In this document: positions 1 to 10,402 of the stretch, one piece after another
Numbering within the stretch: the stretch's first letter is position 1
Layout of the letters: every line of letters starts with the position of its first letter
From: Procambarus clarkii
Taxonomy: Eukaryota; Arthropoda; Malacostraca; Decapoda; Cambaridae
Direction: 5' to 3'
Assembly (NCBI RefSeq): GCF_040958095.1
Contig: NC_091208.1
Span: 6,942,264 to 7,006,263 of the forward strand
Length of the DNA stretch: 64,000 bases
Program-made: the position numbers and the translations under genes
Notes under the pieces: model-generated
Told to the model about the DNA's origin: nothing
Seen by the model: the letters and a program-made list of their open reading frames with translations, nothing else
The model's database searches: none

Positions 1-4
1 GACG

Positions 5-652
5 ATGATAACCACTCTTCAGGAAACTGTGAGAGTATTAATAACTGAGTGCAGGCCACACCAACCTGGGGTACCACCATGTGCTTCCATGCGGCCAGTA
101 CCCCAGGGTAGACCCCAGCAGGGGGTGTCCCAGCCCTCACACCAGCTGGGCTCTCCAACCACGGCTCCCCACACCCCAGCCTCATCAACACAGTGCGCTA
201 TGAACAGAGGTAAATTATTCCACGTAGAAACGCATAGTGCTGTCGATGTGTATTATGGGTCAACTGATCATGATGATGAACGTAGTGACACTGAGGGTGA
301 GAACTTTAATGGTGATGACGATCAAGATGTTGATACCGGGTCTAATAAACTCTGTTTGAAGGAAAATAGTAGTGGAAATGTTGAAAGTGATTGTGGTAAA
401 GAACAAAGTGAAACCAGTGACGCTTGTAGTGATAGTGACGAAGTTCAACTGGACGTGGATGCCCGCCTCGGGCCGCACACGCCACATCCCAGATGGTTCC
501 GCCGTGACACATATAAAGAAATGGTGACAGGTGATGTGCTGACTGAAGAGGAAAAAGAAGCTGTAATAAAGCACTACAACCGGTATGTAGACATACTTCC
601 TTTTATGAAACTGCAGACTGATAAAGTACAAAAGAACAATGGCGGCCTCTGA
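5..652 (+). CDS. ORF1-like protein of non-LTR element (probably partial)
   Basis: A 215-codon frame immediately upstream of, and overlapping by 14 bases, the endonuclease/RT frame. The frame has no stop between the window edge and the first Met, so the true start may lie outside. The N-terminal third is rich in Pro, Gln, Ser and Thr; the middle is strongly acidic (Asp/Glu/Ser runs around residues 85-150); the C-terminal part (about 155-215) is better ordered, with Trp, Tyr and charged residues. I see no CCHC zinc knuckles. The role is inferred from position: ORF1 products of such elements bind the element RNA. The overlap with ORF2 (ATG at 639 inside the end of ORF1, different frame) would suit termination-reinitiation. 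The protein itself is not one I recognise. Confidence 0.45.
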   Translation: MITTLQETVRVLITECRPHQPGVPPCASMRPVPQGRPQQGVSQPSHQLGSPTTAPHTPASSTQCAMNRGKLFHVETHSAVDVYYGSTDHDDERSDTEGENFNGDDDQDVDTGSNKLCLKENSSGNVESDCGKEQSETSDACSDSDEVQLDVDARLGPHTPHPRWFRRDTYKEMVTGDVLTEEEKEAVIKHYNRYVDILPFMKLQTDKVQKNNGGL

Positions 653-2681
653 ATCTCATAAGAACAAGTACAGTGTCATCAAGATACTCAGTTGGAATAT
701 TGCTTCTCTTAGAAAACGGTATTCAGATCTCCATCATAAGGTTATGACTGAACACATAGATATTGTCTGCCTCCAGGAAACCCTAACTCCCGCAGGTAAA
801 ACCCCGCAGAATTTGCCTAGTTATCAGTGTTATAATCCCAGATCAAAAAATACGTGTCTTATGTATGTTAAAAAATCCCTGCCGCATGAGCCACTCTCCG
901 CCCAACAACGAGAGGGGTTTCAATATCATGGTATCCGGGTACACGTTGGTAACTCTACACTTAATGTTTTGAATGCCTATGTACCTACTGGCCTCTTCCA
1001 GTATACTGACCTACCTAGTTTTGCACATACTGATTCTACAATATTAATTGGGGATTTAAATGCTAAACACAAACAATTAGGGGATCAACTTACAAACACC
1101 AACGGGAGAAGATTGTTGGCACTTCTCGATGCATATGATGATGTTCAAATTATCAGTAAGAATCACCCAACGCAAATATATGGAGGAGTCCTAGATAGGT
1201 GCATTGGCTTTAACCTGTCATACACAACTCATGAGACTGATATTATGGATGACTTAATGTCTGACCATTTAGCCATAACAGCTAACATACACGTGGCTAA
1301 TGTTGACCTACCTGGCACTAAGCTGAGTAGACGCAGGCTAACAGTAAGGAAAGAGCAAGAAAAATTCTTTATAGACAGCATAGAACATTGGTATAACAAT
1401 TATGAGCCTGAGAATGTACAACAGTTTTATGATGACCTCATAAATAATACCTATGAGGCAATCAAAAATAGTGAGTTACGCCAAACAAAAAGAAGTACTG
1501 GTAAACAGGTCAGACACAACCAGTACTATGATGATGCTAAACTGAAAGAGCTTAAATCAATTGCTAGACAGACAGGTAAAGCATATAAGAACCTTAGAAC
1601 TCCTCAAATGTTAAAACTGTTTCAGGCCGCGCTTGCAGCGGCAAGGGAGAGAATGACTGAACTGAGACAAAATGAATGGGAGGGTTTTGTTAGTGGACTT
1701 AACCTGCATACTCCCCTGGGCAAAGCCTGGAAAAGCATAAACAAAATTATTGGTAAAAATAGTAGACAAGCTTCACACCCAAACCCGCTACAGAAAGCCA
1801 ATCAGTTAATTGCAAAATGGGCTCAGGTTTCCAGCCTTGGAATGTTACCAGCTAGCACTAGGGAGAAATTGCGGGAGAAGTCCACAGACAGAAATGCTCT
1901 CATAAATTTCATGTTGGGCAAGCAACATGATGAATGTGATGTTCCATATACAGATTATGAATTGGATGCAGCCCTCTCCAGGGGCAGGAGCACTGCTCCT
2001 GGTGAGGACGGTATCACCTATGATATTCTAAGAATCCTACATCGTGTACCCGGTAACCCATTATTAGAATTGTTTAATGCCAGCTATGTCACTGGGCAGT
2101 TGCCTGTATCATGGACCACCAGTCTTACGGTACCTATACCAAAGCCTGGACAACCTGATGCTTTCCGTCCCATCTCACTGACCAGTTGCATGTGCAAAAC
2201 CTTTGAGAGAATGGTGCTTAATAGATTATTGTATAGAGTTAAAGAGCACATGTCACCTGATATCAATGGTTTCACACATGGTAAAAGTGTACACAACTGT
2301 ATCACAACCTTTCTTACTGTTCATGGAGATAAAAGGCACAAGTACAGAACATTTCTTGATTTAAAAAATGCCTCTGATATTGCTAATAGGGAAGTGATTA
2401 TGTATGAATTAGCGAGAATGGATATAGGGGGACATTTATTACAATGGATACGAGGCTATCTTACCAACCAGAAGTCCTCTGCACTGTTCCAAGGCTACAA
2501 GAGTGAAACTAAAGTAATGCAACTAGGCACCCCACAAGGAGGAGTACTTAGTCCTACCTTGTTTAATGTTCTAATTAATGCTTTACTAAAATCAATCCCA
2601 ACTAGTCCGGCAAACATCACTATCAGCTATGCAGATGACATCCTTGTGCATACTAAAACCCACCGCGAAATGCAGTCTTAA
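639..2681 (+). pseudogene. ORF2: APE endonuclease plus reverse transcriptase, frameshifted
   Basis: The 680-codon frame shows an apurinic-type endonuclease at residues 15-220: SWNI (Asn20), CLQET (Glu47), IGDLNAKH (Asp139, Asn141) and the terminal SDH (208-210), so the catalytic set looks complete. A non-LTR reverse transcriptase follows from about residue 430: APGEDGITYDIL, FRPISLTS, the motif-A Asp in FLDLKNAS, TPQGGVLSP, and YADD at 664-667. The frame stops 13 codons after YADD. The expected continuation (CESLGLVINAAKTKVF) is readable one frame away from 2684, so a one-base indel near 2673 broke the gene. The RT thumb is mostly missing because another element abuts at 2787. An ATG at 639 fits the ORF1 overlap. 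The endonuclease would nick target DNA and the RT would copy element RNA there (established for the family). This copy is inferred to be dead. Confidence 0.85.
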
Positions 2682-2787
2682 ATTGTATACATACAGCTTG
2701 TGAGAGCCTTGGTCTTGTAATCAACGCTGCTAAAACTAAGGTATTTAACAGTCAAATTGGCAACCGCAAAAGTGTTAGTCAACTGGG

Positions 2788-3340
2788 GTCCAGGTTCCTG
2801 AACCTGTTGGTTCTATCATATTTGCATTTGCAACTGTGTATGGAGTCTGCCTCCACAACTACGGGCATTTCATTTGATCAATAATCTGATCCTTAACAAA
2901 CTCTCCCTGGTAATTTTGTATATGGTAATCATATCTCCCTAAGCATTTTTGTTTTCTAGCAAGGTGAGGTTTTATTCCCATATCCTTTTTCGAGACTCAT
3001 TCCTCTAAGTTACTGGACTTTGTCTGGTAGCATACCGCTGAACTTTATCACAAATGTATTATGTTTGACTAGATATGAACTCCGCGGTCGGAGTTGCATA
3101 CTCCAGCATTGGTCTGACGTACGTGGTATACGAGGTTCTGAATATTATCTTACACAAATTTTTAAAGGTAGTTCTTATGATGGCCAACGTAGTATATGCC
3201 GGTGATGTAGCCCAATCACCTCTTACGCTAGTACTAATAGTAACGATGAGCGCCATAGTACTTATACTGACGTACAAGGCAATTGGAAAGTAGAAATAGG
3301 AACTATTGTGTATGGACAAACTGGATTTTTTTTACTGATG
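2788..3340 (-). mobile_element. L2/CR1-like RT C-terminal fragment (decayed)
   Basis: Read on the minus strand, this matches the same family as the better copy at 47927-48861: IIRTTFKNLCK and YTTYVRPMLEYATP are readable (about 3075-3240), and the left end shares the segment around GTGTATGGAGTC with the second copy. Many indels and stops; only the RT tail and 3' region remain. Confidence 0.7.
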
Positions 3341-3371
3341 TTGCAAAGAAAACTTAACCTAACCTAACCTT
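3341..3371 (+). repeat. Short AACCT run (TTAGG telomere-type motif)
   Basis: Three consecutive AACCT units at 3356-3370, preceded by a T-run and AAGAAAACTT. (TTAGG)n is the usual arthropod telomere repeat. Only three units, so this is an interstitial motif, not a telomere. Confidence 0.6.
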
Positions 3372-3394
3372 CCAAGGCCTAATACGCGCTGAGG

Positions 3395-3565
3395 CCTAGT
3401 ATAGTACATATATGTGCTATATTAGGCCTAATATAGTACATATATGTACTATAGTACATATAGTACTATAGTACTATATGTACGTATAGTACATATAGTA
3501 CTATAGTATATAGTACTATATACTATAGTACTATAGAACATTTCTATATGTTTAGAAATGTCCTA
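3395..3565. repeat. TATAGTAC-type AT-rich palindromic tract
   Basis: About 170 bp made almost entirely of TATAGTAC/GTACTATA and ACATATAGTAC permutations, self-complementary in many registers. No coding signal. It sits exactly between the RT fragment and the first satellite leader. Confidence 0.85.
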
Positions 3566-3571
3566 AATTAG

Positions 3572-3764
3572 GAGGACGGCTTGACACGCTACCCAGGGGA
3601 AATGGCTGTAATGTTACAGTGTATTATGTAATGAGGTTGGTGTCAGGCTCTGTATTTTAATGAATTATTTCCGTTAAACACGACGGTGTAAAGTAGAACA
3701 ACTTCACAGTACTCAGTGACACATTTAGGGTCACGTGACCAAGTACTGACAGTGAGAGGAGACC
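3572..3764 (+). repeat. Satellite leader segment, copy 1
   Basis: First copy of the conserved leader beginning GGACGGCTTGACACGC and running into the CRE29 array. It contains the perfect palindrome GGTCACGTGACC at 3729-3740. Other copies: 6670, 12668, 17190, 34635, 39026 and 63705. Confidence 0.9.
3729..3740. promoter_or_regulatory. E-box palindrome GGTCACGTGACC
   Basis: A perfect 12-bp palindrome with a CACGTG core, the class of site bound by bHLH-zip factors (USF/MITF type, established). Intact at 3729, 6831, 12828 and 39183; the core is altered to CACTTG or CAAGTG in the leaders at 17345, 34793 and 63863. Function here is inference. Confidence 0.4.
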
Positions 3765-4334
3765 AGTGACGTCATGCACTAAGCAGGAACCCAGTGCCGT
3801 CATGCACTAAGCAGGACCCTAGGGACGTCATGCACTAAGCAGGACCCCGTTACGTCATGTACAAAGCAGGACCCCAGTGAAGTCATGTACTAAGAAGGAC
3901 CCCAGTGACGTCATGTACTAAGCACGACCCCTGTGTCGTCATGCACTAAGCAGGACCACAGTGACGTCATGCACTAAGCAGGACCCTAGAGACGTCATGC
4001 ACTAAGCAGGACCCCAGTGACGTCATGTACTAAGCAGGACCCCAGTGACGTCATGTACTAAGAAGGACCCCAGTGACGTCATGTACTAAGCACAACCCCT
4101 GTGTCGTCATGCACTAAGCAGGTCCCCAGTGACGTCATGTACTAAGCAGGACCCCAGTGACGTCATGTACTAAGCAGGACAACAGGGACATTATGCTCTA
4201 AGCAGGACCCCAGTGACGTCATGCACTAAGCAGGACCCTAGAGACGTCATGTACTAAGCAGGACCCAGTGACGTCATGTACTAAGCAGGACCCCAGTGAC
4301 ATCATGCACCAAGCTGGATCCCAGTGACGTCATG
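3765..4334 (+). repeat. CRE29 array 1 (about 19-20 units of 29 bp)
   Basis: Tandem units of the form CAGTGACGTCATGCACTAAG followed by CAGGACCCC; most contain the octamer TGACGTCA. A three-unit pattern (TACTAAGAAGG, TACTAAGCAC, CCTGTGTCGTC) occurs twice, at about 3880 and 4055, showing multi-unit duplication. The array runs directly into R84 at CATGCATCACC, skipping the post-CRE and tail segments. Confidence 0.95.
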
Positions 4335-5096
4335 CATCACCAACCTCAACAAAGGCCCTGAACATCATCAACACCAGCCTCCACACCCTCAGCCACAACA
4401 TAACCATAACCAGGCACTGCATCACCATCCTCAACAAGGCCCTGAACAACATCAACACCAGCCTCCACACCCTGAGCCACAACATAACCATAACCAGGCA
4501 CTGCATCACCAACCTCAACAAGGCCCTGAACAACATCAACACTAGCCTCCACACCCTCAGCCACAACATAACCATAACCAGACACTGCATCACCAACCTC
4601 AACAAGGCCCTGAATAACAACAACACCAGCCTCCACACCCTCAGCCACAACATAACCATAACCAGGCACTGCATCACCAACCTCAACAAGGCCCTGAACA
4701 ACATCAACACTAGCCTCCACACCCTCAGCCACAACATAACCATAACCAGGCACTGCATCACCAACCTCAACAAGGCCCTAAACAACATCAACACTAGCCT
4801 CCACACCCTCAGCCACAACATAACCATAACCAGGCACTGCATCACCAACCTCAACAACGCCCTGACCAACATCAACACCGGCCTCCACACCCTTAGCCAC
4901 AACATAACCATAACCAGGCACTGCATTACCAACCTCAACAAGGCCCTGAACAACATCAACACCAGCCTCCACACCCTCAGCCACAACATAACCATAACCA
5001 GGCACTGTATCACCAACCTCAACAAGGTTCTGAACAACATCAACACCAGCCTCCACACCCTCAGCCACAACATAACCATAACCAGGCACTGCATCC
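4335..5096 (+). repeat. R84 array 1 (about 9 units of 84 bp)
   Basis: Tandem 84-bp units whose minus strand reads VPGYGYVVAEGVEAGVDVV plus QGLVEVGDA. The length is divisible by three and the unit lacks stops in four of six frames, so very long ORFs appear automatically on both strands. Left end fused to CRE29; right end in the standard phase. Confidence 0.95.
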
Positions 5097-5899
5097 AATT
5101 GGCAGATAAGGATTTGGGACTGGACGGAGGAGTGGGGGGGGGGTGTGGAACGAATGATGCCCATTAGCTAAGTGATCCCAATTTACTGACGACTGTGACA
5201 GTGGCCTAAGAATACGGTACGCAAAGGGGATATTAATAAGGTATTCGAAGTATCAATACAAAATTTCTTGTGGAATGACACATAAAAATGTTGAATATTG
5301 AGGTTACCCATTAAGGCGTATAGAAAATCACGACCAGACAACCTTATAATTGTTGGAGAAAGAGCAGGATGTCAATATGTATTTGTTTTTAAATACAACA
5401 GTTCGTAATCTGCAAATATATTTATATACCCATTTTAATAACAAAATAAAATTATAGAAACAAAGTTCACTTTTTTTAAATATTAAGATGTTCATAAATT
5501 TTAGCAAAAATATTTGTTTACTTATCAATTTAAAAATAAAATATTATTTATATACAATGAACCTTTTTTGGTTTAACATAATATAGACGTTTTCCAAAAT
5601 TTCGCATTTATTTTTGGTGTACAATGTACACATCAAACTTTACAGTCTTCAGTGAGTAGGTATCACTAAGATACTGTGTACTTAAGTGGTCGTCACAGTT
5701 TTGGTCAGGTGGCCATATAGCACTAAGGCTAGAGCTAACAAGTGATCATAGAGTACTAATCCTAGAACCAAAAGGTAGCCACAGAGCGTAAACCTAGAGC
5801 CAACAAGTGGCCACAGAGCTATAAGCCTGGAGCGGGTAGGTGGCCACAGAGCACTAAGCCAGTAGGTGGTCACAGTGTACTTAACCAAGAGCTAACAGG
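5097..5899 (+). repeat. G-run/AT-rich/start-box segment, variant A, with degenerate R33b
   Basis: Starts with a G-run (5133-5144), then AAGTGATCCC, AGAATACGGTAC, an AT-rich part (5300-5640), a start box (CACTAAGATACTGTGTACTT) and six or so degenerate 33-bp R33b units (about 5700-5890). Nearly the same sequence lies 6.0 kb downstream at 11097-11899. No gene seen. Confidence 0.85.
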
Positions 5900-6864
5900 T
5901 TGAAAATGGAAAAAACAGCTTAAAAATAAATTGCTAGATTTCTCTTTTGCACTAATATTTTATTTATTACTGAGGTTTTCATATGACGGGGACTAAGTGT
6001 AATAAAGGCAACTTAACATCAACTATGTAAATGTTGATTTAATGTTTCCCCAATCTATATTAACAGCTCTGGTTTGGTGGGAAGAAAATACTAAAGTTTG
6101 TATAGAAGAGAGGATGAGAAGGGAAGAGAGTGAAAAAGATGAAGGGCGAAAGGGATTCTGATTTGGGCTGATTTAGATAAGTGCTTTCAGCAAAGTATTT
6201 TCTTTACCTTTACCTGAAACTTTGTTTTGTGATATTGTAGGCAATTTTACAGCGATGTATAAATTTATACAATGTAACAGTTTTTGGCGTTGGGTAATGT
6301 ATATTTTGTAATTGTTTATGTCTCTAAAATCTAGAAAATCGTTATTATTTTTTAGAAACTTGCCTTAGAGAGTTTACGGAAGATGTCTAGGGCAAGGATC
6401 AAAGGCACAATTTAAAGCTTAAAGGCAATAATATCCATTTTTTCCCCTACATAGGAGGCATAACAAATATGAAAACAATACACATCCAGCTACTCTTCCT
6501 AACGCTTCCAAACGTCAAGAAACTGTCGTACTAAAGTGCCCTTATCCTAATCCACCAGAGGACAAAAAACAGAAAACTGGACATTACGTTACTTTATCCA
6601 GCCGCTTCTATTCTCCAGTACGACAATTTTTGGCCTTAGGTAGACTATACGTCAAAATGCGACGTTCTACTAGAAGGACGGCTTGACACGCTACCCAGGG
6701 GAAATGGCTGTAATGTTACAGATTATTATGTAATGAGGTTGGTGTCAGGCTATGTATTTTAATGAATTATTTCCGTAAAAGACGATGGTGCAAAGTAGAA
6801 CAACTTCACAGTACTCAGTGACACATTTAGGGTCACGTGACCAAGTACTGACAGTGAGAGGAAA
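5900..6864 (+). repeat. GA segment plus leader, copy 2
   Basis: The inter-array segment: AATAAAGGCAACTTAACATC, a GA-rich tract (6100-6155), CTACATAGGAGGCATAACAA, GGCCTTAGGTAGACTATACG, then the leader from 6670. Contains an intact E-box palindrome at 6831-6842. No ORF of note. Confidence 0.85.
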
Positions 6865-6928
6865 CCAGTGACGTCATGCACTAAGCAGGACCCCCCAGTG
6901 ACGTCATGAAATAAGCAGGACCCCTCAT
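6865..6928 (+). repeat. CRE29 array 2 (two units)
   Basis: Two 29-bp units between leader and post-CRE segment, both with TGACGTCA. A minimal array state that can be compared with the 20- and 34-unit arrays. Confidence 0.9.
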
Positions 6929-7489
6929 GAATGTGAGGACTCTTACACGCGAATAGACTCACTACTGTGTGCAGTGATCATTGTAAGGCACTGTTAAACA
7001 CCTGCTTTCTGGTTGTTTCTTGAATTCGGTGAATGAACGGCGGTGAATGACGTAAATGTGTAAACATCAGTCAGGAGGGAGGGGGGGGGGTCTCCATGAG
7101 AACGGCGTCGCATCTTCCCGTTAACGGGTATTTAAATACTACATAACAAGTGAATGAGAAAGAAATGTCCAAAATCTGAACAATGTTGCAGTGTAACAAG
7201 TATGAAGACGTGTTGCAACATCATCATGCATCTTAACTTTATGACCCAAGTATTAGGATATGTTGCAACATCATCATGCTTCTAAACTCTTTTTTTTAGT
7301 TTAGAAAAATATTTCATTTCAAGTATTGAATTCCATGAGTCTGGACCCGGGGCTGAGTGCCTTGGTATTTTGACAATTTATCTTGCAAAATCTGCCTCGC
7401 TCGTGTTGATATCAATTATATTAACAGGGGTTTGGATATCATGCATAAAGACGTTGTCCGGATATACCACTTTCATGCTGTTTATTGAT
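6929..7489 (+). repeat. Post-CRE and tail segment, copy 1
   Basis: Begins CATGAATGTGAGGACTC. Carries GTATTTAAATAC near 7129, two copies of a roughly 50-bp minisatellite (TGCAACATCATCATGC) at 7210-7290, then the tail segment whose minus strand reads MKVVYPDNVFMHDIQTPVN and NTSEADFAR. The tail frame continues into the R84 frame that reads LWLRVWRLVLMLF. Confidence 0.85.
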
Positions 7490-7597
7490 ATAACCATAAC
7501 CAGGCACTGCATCACCAACCTCAACAAGGTCTTGAACAACATCAACACCAGCCTCCACACCCTCAGCCACAACATAACCATAACCAGGCACTGCACC
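7490..7597 (+). repeat. R84 minimal array (1.3 units)
   Basis: One 84-bp unit plus a 25-bp partial unit: a 25-bp direct repeat beginning AACCATAACCAGGCACTGCA flanks the rest. Same phase at both ends as the long arrays, so this is either the seed state or a collapsed array. Confidence 0.9.
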
Positions 7598-8247
7598 CGA
7601 TTACAAGATAAGGATTAGGAATTGGATAGGGGGAGGAAGGAGTGGTGCCCAGCAGCTAAGTGATCCTTACTAACTGACATCTTTGACAAAGGCCTAAGAA
7701 TACGGTACACAAAGGGGATATTGATAAGGCATTCAAAGTATCAACATAAAATTTCTGGTAAAATGAAACAAAAAAAAAATTGAATATAAAAGTTAATCAT
7801 AAAAAAATATAGAAAACCATGACAATTCGAGGATGTGGGTGTGAGAGGATGAGCAGGTTATTAATATTTATTCGTTAAAAAATGCAAATATTGTGCAACT
7901 TAAAAAATTATTAAAATTATAATTAAAACTATAAAGTTTAAAAATGTCATTTGAGTTACTTTGAATGTTTATGAAAAATTAAAAAATATAAGCACAAAAT
8001 TTTTTTATTTAAATTTTAATTAATTTTTTAAATTCATATACGAAGAAACTTTTGGTAATCCGCTTAATTAAATAATATTTAAACATTTTGAGTGTTCATT
8101 TTACATATTAATCTATGCAGTGATTATGGATCACTAAGAGACTGTCTATTGCAGTAGTCGTCGCGATTGTTAAAGAGTAGGGGACACTTAGCTACTGTGT
8201 ACCGTGTTCTGAGGCCAGTGGTTGTCACAGAAACTCACTTTTTAACA
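7598..8247 (+). repeat. G-run/AT-rich/start-box segment
   Basis: Divergent copy of the segment following R84. Very AT-rich at 7740-8100. The start box ends in CTACTGTGTACCGTGTTC and GTTGTCACAGAAACTC before the R33a array. No gene seen. Confidence 0.8.
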
Positions 8248-8475
8248 GTTGTTTCTTGTTGTTGGTGTTTTGGTCACGCTGGTGTTTCTTGTTGTTGGTG
8301 TTTTGGTCACGCTGGTGTTTCTTGTTGTTGGTGTTTTGGTCACGCTAGTGTTTCTTGTTGTTGGTGTTTTGGTCACGCTGGTGTTTCTTGTTGTTGGTGT
8401 TTTGGTCACGCTGGTGTTTCTTGTTGTTGGTGTTTTGGTTACGCTGGTGTTTCTTGTTGTTGGTGTTTTGTTAAG
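8248..8475 (+). repeat. R33a array (about 7 units of 33 bp)
   Basis: Units built on TTGTTGTTGGTGTTTTGGTC plus ACGCTGGTGTTTC. Translations such as SCCWCFGHAGV (+) or TKTPTTRNTSV (-) are products of a stop-free unit of length divisible by three, not evidence for a protein. Confidence 0.95.
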
Positions 8476-8525
8476 GTGGTCACATTGTAGTAAGCATTGA
8501 GCCAACAAGTGATCACAGAGTACTT

Positions 8526-9140
8526 AATCCCAGTGATGTCATGCACTAAGCAGGACCCCAGTGACGTCATGCACTAAGCAAGACCACAGTGACGTCATGA
8601 ACTATGCAGGACCCCAGTGACGTCATGAACTAAGCAGGACCCCAGTGACGTCATGCACTAAGCAGGGTCCCAGTGACGTCATGTACTAAACAGGACCCCA
8701 GTGACGTCATGCTCTAAGCAGGACCCCAGTGACGTCATGTACTAGCAGGACCCCAGTGACGTCATGCACTAAGCAGGACTCCAGTGACGTTATGCAGTAA
8801 GCAGGGCCCCAGTGACGTAATGAACTAAGCAGGACCCAAGTGACATCATGCACTAAGCAGAACCCCAGTCACGTCATACACTAAGCAGGACCCCAGTGAC
8901 GTCATGTACTAAGCAGGACCCCAGTGACGTTATGCACTAAGAAGAATCCAAGGGACTTCATGCACTAAGCAGAACCCTAGTCACGTCATGCACTAAGCAG
9001 GACCCCAGTGACGTCATATACTAAGCTGGACCCAGTGACGTCATACACTAAGCAGAACCCCTGGGACTTCATGCACTAAGCAGAACCCCAATGACGTTAT
9101 GCACTAAGCAGAACCCCAGTGACGTCTTGCACTAAGCAGG
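8526..9140 (+). repeat. CRE29 array 3 (about 21 units)
   Basis: Long CRE29 array in which most units keep TGACGTCA. Damaged units include GACATCA (CpG to CpA), GTCACGTCA and GACTTCA. Adjacent to the R33a array with only about 50 bp between. Confidence 0.95.
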
Positions 9141-10402
9141 AACCCTCATGAATGTGAGGACTCTGACATGCGAATGGACTCACTGCTCTGTGCAGTGATC
9201 ATTGTAAGGCACTGTTAAACACCTGCTTTCTGGTTGTTTCTTCAATTCAACAGCAATATCACAATATTTCTGCACACAACCAGACCATCACCTGAGGTAT
9301 GCTGACCAGCAACACTGACATGATCGACAGATATAGATACACACGGACATCAGACATAGCTGCAGCACTTTACATCAAGCACTAAGTTAGGTACACTCTA
9401 TGGTTGACAAGTCTAAGACGTTTATACCAACCCAACTTCTTCTTCAGCTGATCAATGCAACTGCAGAGCAAGATTACCTAGTTTCCCCTCGACAGGACAT
9501 CCATCTTCCCTCTCCTCATGCCTCGATGTAATCTATACTTCTTGCAACATTGTGAGAATCAATTGCTTTGAAGATGAGGAGGAAACATTAGTTTAGGGAA
9601 GACGTGAATTTTTTGTTTAATTACTCATTTGTTTCCTACATTAATATTATCTAATTCACTAATGAATTAGTGCACATGAAAACACTCACTGTCCATCAAT
9701 CACTTTCAAATCTACTTTGAGGACCCTCCCCCCCTCCCCTCGATCTCAGAACACGTCCTGTAAAATCTGCCATTTATTTCCTTGAGCTTCCAAGGGCGGG
9801 GGTCGAGGCTCTCTCTCTCCCTCTGCGACCCAAAACCATCTCTCAACCACCTCGCTCCTCACACAGATACAGGTGACATTTAGACGATGAATTCTCCCCT
9901 AAAAGCCCAGTTTCTTAAATGACAAACCCGGCTGTTTGCGTCCGTTGGAGGGCATAAAACATGACATATATGCAGTTTGTGGCGTAAATGTGTAAACATC
10001 AGTCAGGAGGAGGAGGGGTGATGTCTCCATGACAACGGCGTCGCATCTTCCCGTTTACCAGTATTTAAATACTATATAACAAGTGAATGAGAGAGAAATG
10101 TCCTACTATGAACAATGTTGCAGTGTAACAAGTAAGAAGACGTGTTGCAACATCATCATGCTTCTAAAACTCCTTTTTTTTAAGTTTAGAATATAATTTT
10201 AGAACAATATTTCTTTATAAATATTGGATTCCATTAGTCTGGACCCGTAGCTGAGTGCATGGGCATGTTAACAATTTCTCTTGCAAAATCTGCCTCGCTT
10301 GTGTTGATATCAATTATATTTACAGGAGTTTGGATATCACGCATAATGAAGTTGTCCGGATCTACCACTTTCATGCAGTTTATTGTAGTGCTTATTGTTA
10401 TC
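9141..10402 (+). repeat. Post-CRE and tail segment with a 730-bp segment unique in the window
   Basis: Standard post-CRE sequence to about 9240, then 9240-9975 is found nowhere else in the window except its first 40 bases (also at 22200). It includes a C-rich run (9727-9740) and CTCTCTCTC. Standard sequence resumes at GTAAATGTGTAAACATC and continues through the GTATTTAAATAC-type palindrome (about 10063) and the tail frame. I see no ORF or recognisable domain in the unique part. Confidence 0.75.

Larger units (their letters stand above)
1..2787 (+). mobile_element. Non-LTR retrotransposon, 5' cut by window edge, 3' truncated
   Basis: Two overlapping reading frames in the order expected of a non-LTR retrotransposon: an ORF1-like protein, then an APE endonuclease plus reverse transcriptase. 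RT coding similarity continues in a shifted frame after 2681 (a stretch reading CESLGLVINAAKTKVF) and is lost at about 2787, where an unrelated minus-strand RT fragment begins. RNase H and 3' UTR are not present. The clade is not certain; the RT finger and palm wording is closest to the I/Jockey side of the tree. Confidence 0.85.

Noticed and set aside
3341..3371. True telomere
   Set aside because: Only three AACCT units with DNA continuing on both sides.
5328..5528. Small ORFs in AT-rich segments (Phe/Leu/Lys-rich)
   Set aside because: Low-complexity AT-rich DNA, not conserved between module copies.
8526..9140. Endogenous large DNA virus (nimavirus-like) homologous regions, suggested by tandem CRE-containing repeats
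   Set aside because: No viral structural or replication gene is present anywhere in the 64 kb; all coding remnants are retroelements or KLHL.
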